Below are positions 55,451-63,333 of a DNA stretch of 64,000 bases, one piece after another. Location of the stretch: NCBI RefSeq assembly GCF_037203765.1, contig NZ_JBBCAS010000003.1, forward strand, positions 310,001-374,000, read 5' to 3'. The notes beneath the pieces are model-generated. The model was not told the DNA's origin. It ran no database searches and was given only the letters and a program-made list of their open reading frames with translations. The first letter of the stretch is position 1; the number at the start of each line of letters is the position of its first letter. The stretch comes from Sediminicola sp037203765. GTDB taxonomy: Bacteria; Bacteroidota; Bacteroidia; Flavobacteriales; Flavobacteriaceae. The translations under genes were made by a program, and so were the position numbers.

Positions 55451-56422
55451 GTGGGAACAATAACGAGAAAGAGGGAGGTAGTACTGGCTCTGGATATTGG
55501 AGGCACCTATACCAAGATAGGTTTGGTGGATAAAAATGGTAACATTATAGGAAAACGTGTTTTTAATACAGGATCCAAGAACTCCTTTCAAGGTTTCGTT
55601 CTAAATTTGGAGGAAGAGGTAGGATTGCTAAAGGCAGCATCTGGGAACATGGTCAAAATTATAGGTATAGGTATTGGAGCGCCAAATGCCAATTTCTATA
55701 CAGGGCAAATGGAGCACCCTCCCAATTTTAAATGGGGAGATACTATCCCTATTTCTGACACTATTTCTTCACTATTTAAATTACCGGTGGTACTTGCAAA
55801 TGATGCCAATGCAGCGGCATTGGGGGAGTACAAGTATGGTATGGCAAAGGAGTTGAAGCATTTTGTTGTTCTGACTCTGGGAACAGGTCTTGGTAGCGGT
55901 ATGGTGGTAGATGGCAAATTGTTACTTGGCGCCAATGGCATGGCAGGGGAGCTGGGTCATGTAAATGTAGATCCAGAGGGCAGGAGCTGTAATTGCGGTC
56001 TAAAAGGTTGTTTGGAAACCTATGCTTCGGTTACAGGGATTAAAAGGACCGTTTTTGAGCTGTTGGGTGAGTTAAAGGAGGAATCGATTTTAAGAAAGGT
56101 CAGTTTTGATAAGATGACAGGGGAAATGATAGCAGAGCAGGCTATAAAAGGGGATGTAATTGCCCTGAGGGCATTTGAAATTACCGGTGAGATTCTTGGG
56201 AGTAAAATGGCAGACACCGTTGCCCATTTAGACCCTCAGGCATTTATTTTGACAGGTGGATTGAGCAAGGCCGGGAACGTGTTGTTGAAACCGGTAGTGG
56301 AACATATGGAGGCAAATCTTTTTGGTGCCTATAAAGGAAAGGTGAAGGTATATCTTTCTACCTCAGAAAGTGCAGATGCCGTTCTTGGTCCTGCGGCCCT
56401 GTTTTGGCAGGACGTACCGTAA
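55451..56422 (+). CDS. ROK family sugar kinase (glucokinase-like)
   Basis: The 323-residue protein starts at a GTG. The N-terminal phosphate loop LALDIGGTYTKIGLVD follows at once and no ATG is near. The ROK zinc motif CNCGLKGCLE is at about residues 179-188, and catalytic Asp is in ANDANAAALGEY (about 117). These support an ATP-dependent hexose kinase, probably glucokinase. It sits between USP genes and shares an operator with the HMA-like gene. Confidence 0.88.
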   Translation: MGTITRKREVVLALDIGGTYTKIGLVDKNGNIIGKRVFNTGSKNSFQGFVLNLEEEVGLLKAASGNMVKIIGIGIGAPNANFYTGQMEHPPNFKWGDTIPISDTISSLFKLPVVLANDANAAALGEYKYGMAKELKHFVVLTLGTGLGSGMVVDGKLLLGANGMAGELGHVNVDPEGRSCNCGLKGCLETYASVTGIKRTVFELLGELKEESILRKVSFDKMTGEMIAEQAIKGDVIALRAFEITGEILGSKMADTVAHLDPQAFILTGGLSKAGNVLLKPVVEHMEANLFGAYKGKVKVYLSTSESADAVLGPAALFWQDVP

Positions 56423-56460
56423 GGATACGGACAACAAGGATATTTGCCATTCTTTGAAGA

Positions 56461-56503
56461 TGATATTAATCATTTCTCATAGACATTTTAGCACCTACAT
56501 TTA
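56461..56503 (+). promoter_or_regulatory. Crp/Fnr-type operator and -7 element of USP array member 5
   Basis: TGATATTAATCA (56461-56472) is centred 29.5 bp before the TA of TACATTTA (56496-56503). The mirror position has no TA. Confidence 0.83.
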
Positions 56504-56521
56504 AGGTTGTAGTAATAATAA

Positions 56522-57367
56522 ATGGCCATGATGAAAATATTAATACCCACCGATTTTTCTGATAATGCATGGAATGCCCTAGTCTTTGCTATGGCCCTAT
56601 TTGCCAAGGAGAAATGTGAATTTCTTTTGTTTCATGTAAATCCGATCGTCTATACTGGAGCAGAGAACTCCGTTATAGTTCCCCACCATATTTTAAAAGA
56701 AACAGTAATAAAAGAGAGCCAGGCGAAGCTTAAAATACTGATTGACAAAATTGAAAAAGAGTACACCAATAAGAACCATAGTTTCCAAAGCAGGACAGTC
56801 TATGATTTTTTTGTGGATGCCATCAAATTTCAATTGACAGAGTCAGAAGCAGATCTTATAGTGATGGGGACCAAAGGGGCTACTGGACTTAAAAAGGTCA
56901 CTATTGGCAGTAATACGGGCCATGTAATCACAAAAATAAAATGTCCCCTTTTGGCGGTTCCCGAAGATGCAAAATTTGACGGCTTGAAACAGATCATGTT
57001 TCCAACGGATTATCATACAGGAATTGATATTAAGGTACTGGACCATTTAAAAAAGGTCATGGAGCTGCATGATTCAAGTTTAAATATTGTTCATATGGTA
57101 TCCAAAGATGACGAGCAGCTCTCCAAAGAACAGCACAGGAACAAGGAGTTTTTGACCGATTATTTTTCCAACTCCAATTATGGCTTTCAACGGGTTACGG
57201 GTACAAGATTAGAAGAGGCTATTCAAAATTTTGCAGAAAGCAAAGAAATGGACATGATTGTCATGGTGGCAAAAAATTTAAATTTTATTCAACGAATATT
57301 GTTCAGACCGCTGGTGGAACAAATTAGTTATCACATCCATACCCCATTCCTTGTACTTCATGAATAG
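56522..57367 (+). CDS. Universal stress protein, tandem domain (array member 5)
   Basis: The 281-residue protein has three possible starts (56522, 56528, 56531). The last gives MKILIPTDFSDNAWNAL, which is closest to the relatives. Domain 1 has MGTKGATGLKKVTIGS. Domain 2 has VAKNLNFIQRILFRPLVEQ, in which the usual His of the array motif is Asn. Confidence 0.88.
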   Translation: MAMMKILIPTDFSDNAWNALVFAMALFAKEKCEFLLFHVNPIVYTGAENSVIVPHHILKETVIKESQAKLKILIDKIEKEYTNKNHSFQSRTVYDFFVDAIKFQLTESEADLIVMGTKGATGLKKVTIGSNTGHVITKIKCPLLAVPEDAKFDGLKQIMFPTDYHTGIDIKVLDHLKKVMELHDSSLNIVHMVSKDDEQLSKEQHRNKEFLTDYFSNSNYGFQRVTGTRLEEAIQNFAESKEMDMIVMVAKNLNFIQRILFRPLVEQISYHIHTPFLVLHE

Positions 57368-57413
57368 CACATGCACAGTGACCGTCAAAAAATGACAGAA
57401 TGCAAGGAATAAC

Positions 57414-57456
57414 TGACCGATATCATGGTTTTGGGAAGATTACACCGTTAATTTTA
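57414..57456 (+). promoter_or_regulatory. Crp/Fnr-type operator and -7 element of USP array members 6-7
   Basis: TGACCGATATCA (57414-57425) is centred 29.5 bp before the TA of TAATTTTA (57449-57456). The mirror has no TA. Confidence 0.82.
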
Positions 57457-57476
57457 AAATATAAAACACACCTGTA

Positions 57477-58325
57477 ATGAGAAAAATTTTAATTCCAACC
57501 GATTTTTCAGCAAATGCCTATAATGCCATCAGTTATGCGTTGAAGCTATTCAAGAGTGAGGAAGCCACCTTTTATTTGATGAATACCTATACCCCTGCGG
57601 TATATCAATCAGAGTATCTGCTTTTTAGTCCCGGCCAGATTGGTCTGGGGGATATTTATCAGCAGAATTCCGAGAAAAAATTGAACGAAGTCAAGGCATG
57701 TATCCTGGAGGAATTTGACAACCCAAAACATACAATTATGATCCATTCGGCATTCAACACCTTGGTCTATGAAATAGTTGAGACCGTGGAGAATGAAAAT
57801 ATTGATGTGGTGGTCATGGGGACACAAGGGGCAACAGGTGCCAAGGAAATTTTATTGGGAACAAATACGGTCCATGTCATCAAAAATGCGAAATGTCCTG
57901 TTTTGGTGGTACCTCCCAATTATGGGTATAAAGTGCCGGAAGAAATTCTTTTTCCGACAGACTACGAGGTAAATTACAACAAAAAACAAATGGAACAGTT
58001 ACTGAACATAGCTGGGATCCATGGCTCCAACATAGATATTCTCCACGTATCCACCGGAAACGAATTGACTGCGGATCAATTGGAAAACAAATCAAAACTG
58101 GGAGCATTACTCTCGGATATCCCGCATAGATACCATGATGTCAGTGATCAGGAAATTATCACGGCCATTAATAACTTTCAATCAGGAAAGAAGATCAACT
58201 TATTGACTATGATACGTAATAAGCACACATTCTTGGAAAGACTTTTTATAGAGCCTATAATAAAAAAAATAGGTTTTCACGTGACCATTCCATTTCTGGT
58301 GTTGCCTCATCATTCAAAAGGGTAA
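57477..58325 (+). CDS. Universal stress protein, tandem domain (array member 6)
   Basis: The 282-residue protein has domain 1 MGTQGATGAKEILLGT and domain 2 IRNKHTFLERLFIEPIIKKIGF. It is followed after four bases by member 7, in the same transcript. Confidence 0.9.
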   Translation: MRKILIPTDFSANAYNAISYALKLFKSEEATFYLMNTYTPAVYQSEYLLFSPGQIGLGDIYQQNSEKKLNEVKACILEEFDNPKHTIMIHSAFNTLVYEIVETVENENIDVVVMGTQGATGAKEILLGTNTVHVIKNAKCPVLVVPPNYGYKVPEEILFPTDYEVNYNKKQMEQLLNIAGIHGSNIDILHVSTGNELTADQLENKSKLGALLSDIPHRYHDVSDQEIITAINNFQSGKKINLLTMIRNKHTFLERLFIEPIIKKIGFHVTIPFLVLPHHSKG

Positions 58326-58329
58326 GTCC

Positions 58330-59175
58330 ATGAAACATATCCTAGCACCTACCGATTTTTCCAATGATGCCTATAATGCACTGTACTTTGCCACGCAGCT
58401 TTTAAAAAGAGAAAACTGTACTTTCTATCTCCTGAACAGTTTCAATGAAAAAACACCTTTGCTATCAAAGAAAGCAGAAACCAAAAAGGGAAAAGAACAG
58501 ATGTACGCCCTACATGCAGAATCAAAAGAAGGCCTCCTTAGAATGAAACACAGGATTACCCTGGATACAGGATTTAAGAATCATGTTTTTGAAACCCTCT
58601 CCTTAGAGGGCGATCTTACCGAAACGTTGGATAAACTTGTGAAAGAGCTGCATATTGATTTGGTGGTCATGGGGAATAAGGGGGTTACAGGTGCCAAAGA
58701 CCTCTTCATGGGAAGTAATACCACGAGGGCCATAAATGTTGGACTGGCATGTCCCATTTTGACCATACCCAAAGAAATAGATTTTAAGTTGCCCAAACAT
58801 CTTGCCTTGGTCACCGACTATAAGAAGTGTATCGGTGCAGATCAAATTTCTGTTATTCTGGACATAGCAAAACTTTCCGGGGCTACGGTCCGCGTGATGC
58901 ACATTAATGAAAAAGAACGTTTGGACAAGTTTGAAACCTCTAATATGAATACCCTTTCCCACTATTTGGAAGGGGTGGACCACAGCTTTCATTGGATGCC
59001 CAAATTTGCTTCAAAAACAGCGGTGATCCAATCATTTTTAGAAGAAATTGAAATAGACTTTTTGGTAATGTTCAATACGCAGCACAGTGTTCTTGAAAAA
59101 ATATTCAGAGAACCGGTGATAAAAAAAGTAGCCTTTGATATAGAACTCCCGTTCTTGGTTGTAAACGCCTCATAA
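58330..59175 (+). CDS. Universal stress protein, tandem domain (array member 7)
   Basis: The 281-residue protein is the most divergent at the N terminus (MKHILAPTDFSNDAYNAL). Domain 1 has MGNKGVTGAKDLFMGS, and domain 2 has FNTQHSVLEKIFREPVIKKVAF. It is the last member of the array. Confidence 0.9.
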   Translation: MKHILAPTDFSNDAYNALYFATQLLKRENCTFYLLNSFNEKTPLLSKKAETKKGKEQMYALHAESKEGLLRMKHRITLDTGFKNHVFETLSLEGDLTETLDKLVKELHIDLVVMGNKGVTGAKDLFMGSNTTRAINVGLACPILTIPKEIDFKLPKHLALVTDYKKCIGADQISVILDIAKLSGATVRVMHINEKERLDKFETSNMNTLSHYLEGVDHSFHWMPKFASKTAVIQSFLEEIEIDFLVMFNTQHSVLEKIFREPVIKKVAFDIELPFLVVNAS

Positions 59176-59267
59176 TAATTCACATTTTATGCAACATCCG
59201 CCTTGCCGAAATAATCTTTCACGGGTTTTGATGAATTTGGGCGATAAAGGCTAAAATCACCCTAGAC

Positions 59268-59310
59268 TGACTTGAATCATTTTGTAGTAGGGATAGATTT
59301 CTTAATTTCC
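59268..59310 (+). promoter_or_regulatory. Crp/Fnr-type operator and -7 element of the helical protein gene at 59372
   Basis: TGACTTGAATCA (59268-59279) is centred 29.5 bp before the TA of TAATTTCC (59303-59310). The TA position is exact but the downstream Ts are weaker. The mirror has no TA. Confidence 0.75.
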
Positions 59311-59371
59311 ATAGGCTGCTCATAGGATGCAACGCCTACGAAGGCAATATTTTAATTTATCCCAGATAGAG

Positions 59372-59815
59372 ATGAACACTAAAGAACGTAATAAGAGCTA
59401 TATAGAATGGTTGAGTCCACAGGAAATGCACGAGATGTCCAACCTATGGTTTTCAGAATTGATGTTTTTCAAGGACGAACAATTGTTTTTGAATGATCTG
59501 ATTAAATCCTACACCATTAAATTAACGAATAAGGATGTATTTGAGCAGAGCAAGGAATTGATAAGTGCCCTTCTCCATGCTGAAAAGGATTTGGTCACCT
59601 TGATGAAAAAAGTACAACTCCACAGTAATCAACTGGAGATCATGGTAGATGATGTGGACCAGCTAAAGATGGAAAAGGCCTATAAAGAAACACATAATCA
59701 GTTAACAATGGCCGTAATGGAATATGGGTCCCAGTATAGATCAATTAAAGAGCAGTTGTTCAAATTGGTATCCAAGGTCATGAAATCGGACAAACAAAAA
59801 AGATTGCTGAATTAG
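59372..59815 (+). CDS. Unknown helical protein, paralogue of the protein at 43982
   Basis: The 147-residue protein is read from ATG 59372, which has an AGATAGAG ribosome-site-like stretch before it. An ATG at 59327 would add 15 residues. The segment LWFSELMFFKDEQLFLNDLIKSY aligns with the 43982 gene product. It is all-helical with a coiled-coil middle, and its function is unknown. It has its own Crp/Fnr-type site and a terminator. Confidence 0.72.
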   Translation: MNTKERNKSYIEWLSPQEMHEMSNLWFSELMFFKDEQLFLNDLIKSYTIKLTNKDVFEQSKELISALLHAEKDLVTLMKKVQLHSNQLEIMVDDVDQLKMEKAYKETHNQLTMAVMEYGSQYRSIKEQLFKLVSKVMKSDKQKRLLN

Positions 59816-59860
59816 TCTGATTTGAGTAAGTCGGAATTCTTGAACCGATTTACAGAATAA

Positions 59861-59890
59861 TGGGCATCCGTAAGGTTGCCCATTTTTTTT
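59861..59890 (+). terminator. Terminator after the helical protein gene
   Basis: TGGGCA (59861-59866) pairs with TGCCCA (59877-59882) around a 10-base loop, followed by eight T residues. Confidence 0.82.
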
Positions 59891-60067
59891 AACAATAAGG
59901 TTAAAAAGCATTGGGGCTTAATCATATGCGATAGTATTTATTTCGATTGGGAACATATAAAAATTTGAAAATGGGCATTTTAGGGGCTATTAAAACTATC
60001 CTAAAGGGGACAGCTACACTAACGGTCTTTCTTGGGTAGGACAGTAGGAACGCTAACACCAAAAATT

Positions 60068-60394
60068 ATGCTCATGAATACGACCTATGAAGATTGTATC
60101 AAGGCTTGCCAACAGTCATTGATCGATTGTCAAAATTGTCTTACCGTTATGGCCGGCAAAGAAAGTATGAACGATTGTCCCTACTGCTGTATGCTCTGTA
60201 TAGATGCATGCTTATCATGCTTAAAGTTTATGGTGGCCGACAGTAGTTTCGCAAAGCAATATTGCCAATTATGTGCAGATGTCTGCGAATGGTGTGCTTC
60301 TCAATGCGATGAACATAAGAATAAATACTGTAAACTGTGTGCTGAAAGCTGTAGGAGGTGTATGGAAGAATGCCGTAAGATAGCTGCAGCATAA
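60068..60394 (+). CDS. Cysteine-rich four-helix protein (DUF326 / copper-storage-like)
   Basis: The 108-residue protein (from ATG 60068; a second ATG is two codons later) contains 20 cysteines, many as CxxC or CxxxC on predicted helices (CIKACQQSLIDCQNC, CPYCCMLCIDACLSC, CQLCADVCEWC, CKLCAESCRRCMEEC). This is the pattern of Csp-type four-helix bundles that store Cu(I) in their core. No twin-arginine or other signal is present, so it would be cytosolic like Csp3. Metal binding is inferred from family resemblance. A GH3-family gene follows after 48 bases. Confidence 0.82.
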   Translation: MLMNTTYEDCIKACQQSLIDCQNCLTVMAGKESMNDCPYCCMLCIDACLSCLKFMVADSSFAKQYCQLCADVCEWCASQCDEHKNKYCKLCAESCRRCMEECRKIAAA

Positions 60395-60442
60395 TTAATA
60401 AGGGATTGGTAGTCCAAGAAGGAGGAGAGGAGATAAAGATTT

Positions 60443-61969
60443 ATGGCAATAATAGGAAACCTAATAAAAGGATTTATTGAGGTCAAGGATGCGTTGACAT
60501 CGGAGATAGATCCCATTGAAGAGCAAAGATCGGTTCTGTGTCAATTACTGGAAAAAGCAAGGGATACCGACTTTGGTGTTCAGTATGCATTTAACGAAAT
60601 TCTGGAATCAGAGGACATATCCAATTCTTTTGCCGAAAGAGTCCCATACTTTGATTACGACCGTATCCACAACCAATGGTGGCATAGACTGCACCAGCAT
60701 GAAGAAAATGTAACCTGGCCGGGAAATCCTTCCTATTTTGCACTGAGCTCAGGAACTACGGGCAAAGAAAGCAAAAGAATTCCGGTAACGGACGAAATGG
60801 TCAATGCCATAAGGCAGGCAGGAATAAAACAGGTATTTGCCCTGAGCAATTTTGACCTCCCTCCCGATTTTTTTGAAAAGGAAATATTGATGTTGGGAAG
60901 CTCCACGGATCTCTCCAAGAAGAATAACCATTTGGAAGGGGAAATAAGCGGAATAAGTGCCAGTAATATCCCAACCTGGTTTCGAGGGTATTATAAACCA
61001 GGACAAGAAATCTCCCAGGTGGAGGATTGGGACGAACGAGTACAGAAAATTGCGGAAAATGCCCCTAAATGGGATATAGGTGCCATTAGTGGGATACCTT
61101 CGTGGATAGAGCTCATGTTGCAAAAAGTTATTGCGTACCACAACTTGGAACACATCCATGAAATTTGGCCCAATCTCCAAGTATATACCTCAGGGGGAGT
61201 GGCCTTTGGCCCCTATGAAAAGAGTTTCAATGCCCTGATGGGCAAAAAAATCACCATTATAGACACCTATTTGGCCTCAGAGGGATTTATTGCGTTTCAG
61301 GCTAGGCCAGAGACCTCGGCCATGCAATTGGTTACCGATAATGGTATATATTTCGAATTTGTGCCCTTTCATCCAGATTATATCAATCAAGATGGTTCCT
61401 TAAAGAAAGATGCTCCGGTTTTAACGCTTCCCGAGGTGGAAGTGGGAAAGGAATATGTGTTGCTGATCAGTACAGTATCCGGGACGTGGAGATATGTGAT
61501 AGGGGATACCATAGAATTTACGGATACCGCCAGGGCGGAAATAAAGATCACGGGAAGAACCAAGTTCTTTTTGAATACGGTAGGTTCCCAATTATCCGTA
61601 AATAAAATGGACGATGCCATTAAGAACCTGGAGGACTGTTTTGAAATCAAGGTTCCGGAATACACCTTATGTGCCAAAAGGATTGATGGTGAATTTTATC
61701 ATTGTTGGTATTTGGGTACCGAAGACCATGCCATAGGGGAGGAACTTGCCAAAGAGTTGGACACTTTTTTGATGGGTGCCAACAAGAATTATAAGGTCGC
61801 AAGGTCCAAGGCCCTGGAAGGTGTAAGGGCAACTGTGGTTCCTCCAGATGTATTCTATGAGTGGAATGCCCGAAACAAGAAAAAAGGAGGACAGGTAAAA
61901 ATGGAAAGGGTCATGGGAGAAGCGAAGTTTGCCGAATGGGAAACATTCGTACAGGAATTGAGTCTATAG
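60443..61969 (+). CDS. GH3-family acyl-adenylate-type enzyme
   Basis: The 508-residue protein matches the GH3 family, related to acyl-adenylating enzymes. The ATP motif is in FALSSGTTGKESKRIPVT (about residues 95-112), with a second block ASEGFIAFQ and a YRLGD-like WRYVIGDTIEF (about 350). A strong AGGAGGAGAGG ribosome site is upstream. Plant members conjugate hormones to amino acids, and bacterial members have no settled substrate. It is probably co-transcribed with the cysteine-rich gene. Confidence 0.85.
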   Translation: MAIIGNLIKGFIEVKDALTSEIDPIEEQRSVLCQLLEKARDTDFGVQYAFNEILESEDISNSFAERVPYFDYDRIHNQWWHRLHQHEENVTWPGNPSYFALSSGTTGKESKRIPVTDEMVNAIRQAGIKQVFALSNFDLPPDFFEKEILMLGSSTDLSKKNNHLEGEISGISASNIPTWFRGYYKPGQEISQVEDWDERVQKIAENAPKWDIGAISGIPSWIELMLQKVIAYHNLEHIHEIWPNLQVYTSGGVAFGPYEKSFNALMGKKITIIDTYLASEGFIAFQARPETSAMQLVTDNGIYFEFVPFHPDYINQDGSLKKDAPVLTLPEVEVGKEYVLLISTVSGTWRYVIGDTIEFTDTARAEIKITGRTKFFLNTVGSQLSVNKMDDAIKNLEDCFEIKVPEYTLCAKRIDGEFYHCWYLGTEDHAIGEELAKELDTFLMGANKNYKVARSKALEGVRATVVPPDVFYEWNARNKKKGGQVKMERVMGEAKFAEWETFVQELSL

Positions 61970-61982
61970 TAGTTCCATAGAA

Positions 61983-62573
61983 TTAAAGATCTCTTTGTTC
62001 CACCATCAACATAATCTCCTCAGGTGACAAATAATACCTATTGATCCTGGCCCTGTAGGTATCGGTAATCTCCGCATGGTTAAGAATGTAATTTTTGGTT
62101 TCCAATATGTATTCCTCCATGCCATGTGCCACAGCAAAGCAATCTGCTGTGCGTTCGGCCTCTATGATGTAATCTGGCGAGAACAGATATTTTAGTCCAA
62201 ATGCCATTAAATCCAAGTTGCTCCTATTTTTATAATCTATGATATGTCCCAGTTCGTGGCCAAACCATCCTATCAGAATATTGGACGGCATATCCTTAGT
62301 TTTATATTCCCTATCTGCAATTTTAAAGTTTTCGCTGATCAATATTACATACTCCCTGTCATTCTTGGATCGGAAAAAACTGCCAAAGGTAGGCCTTGCC
62401 TGCATGGTCGATTTTTTAATGTTCTTTTTGAACTTAAAGGTAATCTTGGTATTGCTCAGCTTGGGGTAATGGGAAAGGGCAATGGTAGCCTCTTTCTCAA
62501 TGGATTTGGGCATGATGTGATTGGCGTTCAAATTATAGATGATCATAAAAGTAAGAATTAATAAATAGCGCAT
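61983..62573 (-). CDS. Exported HExxH metalloprotease-like protein
   Basis: The 196-residue protein begins with a signal peptide (residues 1-17). The zinc motif HELGH is at about residues 109-113 in FGHELGHIIDYK, and a later conserved acidic segment EAERTADCFAVAHG (about 137-150) matches the third-ligand helix of gluzincin-type peptidases. Protease activity is inferred from these motifs. The exact family is not recognised. Confidence 0.7.
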   Translation of the reverse strand: MRYLLILTFMIIYNLNANHIMPKSIEKEATIALSHYPKLSNTKITFKFKKNIKKSTMQARPTFGSFFRSKNDREYVILISENFKIADREYKTKDMPSNILIGWFGHELGHIIDYKNRSNLDLMAFGLKYLFSPDYIIEAERTADCFAVAHGMEEYILETKNYILNHAEITDTYRARINRYYLSPEEIMLMVEQRDL

Positions 62574-62734
62574 TTTCTAAACTGAAAAAAGTGAAAAACT
62601 GTAATTGAACACGTTAATTTCACCTTATGGATTAATGATAATTATATATAATAATGTAATGATTTTCAACTAGATAACAATGAGCGCAGATGGTTTAGGG
62701 TAAAGAAAGTATCATTAGAGTTATTTTTGAGGGG

Positions 62735-62857
62735 ATGGAAATTGCAATCACTAAAAAGACCCAAGATTTGTTTTTAGCTAAGGTATTCATCTGTCTTTTG
62801 GGGATTGTGTCAATCTGGACGGCTATAGAGCACGTTCTACAATTTATAAATAGTTAA
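62735..62857 (+). CDS. 40-residue single-pass membrane peptide
   Basis: A short ORF (too small for the usual cut-off) encodes MEIAITKKTQDLFLAK followed by one hydrophobic helix (VFICLLGIVSIWTAI) and a polar tail ending FINS. A GAGGGG ribosome site precedes the ATG by one or two bases. The ArsC-like gene starts 10 bases after its stop, which suggests one transcript. The function is unknown. Confidence 0.6.
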   Translation: MEIAITKKTQDLFLAKVFICLLGIVSIWTAIEHVLQFINS

Positions 62858-62867
62858 ATTGACCGTT

Positions 62868-63272
62868 ATGAAAGATAAAAACATTTTAGAAATGGGAACA
62901 ATTGCCAAAGATGATCAACAAGTGACGCTATATTATAACTCGGAAAGTGCTATTGGAAAACAGACCTATGCCTATATCACGGCATCTTCCAAAGAAATAC
63001 AACCTATTGATGTTACCAAGGAAAAAGTTACGGGTACCCAATGGGCGGCGTTGGCGGATAAATTGAACGTGGATATTGCAGATTTTATAGACACGGACCA
63101 CCCTAAATTTCAGGAGATGTATGGAGATAAGGATGTGGATCTGAATGAAACGGATTGGATCAAGGTATTGCAGGAGCAACCTGAGGTGATCTCCTGGCCA
63201 ATAGTGGTCAATGGGAACCAATTTTTGCTTGTGAAAAATCCTTCTGATATTGTAAAACACATCAACCAATAG
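62868..63272 (+). CDS. ArsC/Spx-like thioredoxin-fold protein without cysteine (second paralogue)
   Basis: The 134-residue product is read from ATG 62868. The stretch QVTLYYNSESAIGKQTYAYI aligns with the active-site loop of its paralogue at 43366, and VISWPIVVNGNQ with the late strand. It has no cysteine. A later ATG (MGTIAKDDQ, 62892) would match the paralogue start. It may be controlled with the 40-residue peptide gene. Confidence 0.75.
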   Translation: MKDKNILEMGTIAKDDQQVTLYYNSESAIGKQTYAYITASSKEIQPIDVTKEKVTGTQWAALADKLNVDIADFIDTDHPKFQEMYGDKDVDLNETDWIKVLQEQPEVISWPIVVNGNQFLLVKNPSDIVKHINQ

Positions 63273-63280
63273 ATTGGGGC

Positions 63281-63315
63281 AAAAAAAAAACCAACCGTCT
63301 AGGTTGGTTTTTTTT
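63281..63315. terminator. Bidirectional terminator between the ArsC-like and AraC genes
   Basis: ACCAACC (63290-63296) pairs with GGTTGGT (63302-63308), flanked by ten A and eight T residues, so it works for both converging genes. Confidence 0.92.
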
Positions 63316-63333
63316 GAAGATGAATTAACCAAA

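Noticed and set aside
51547..59175. The USP repeats considered as a recent tandem duplication or mobile array
   Set aside because: The copies are diverged in sequence and each keeps ordinary codon use; no direct repeats or transposase are present, so the array looks old and vertically kept.
62636..62680. TGATAATTATAT with a TA 29.5 bp downstream, near the 40-residue peptide
   Set aside because: The right half lacks TCA and the -7 element (TAGATAAC) lacks the T run, so the match is too weak to list as a site.
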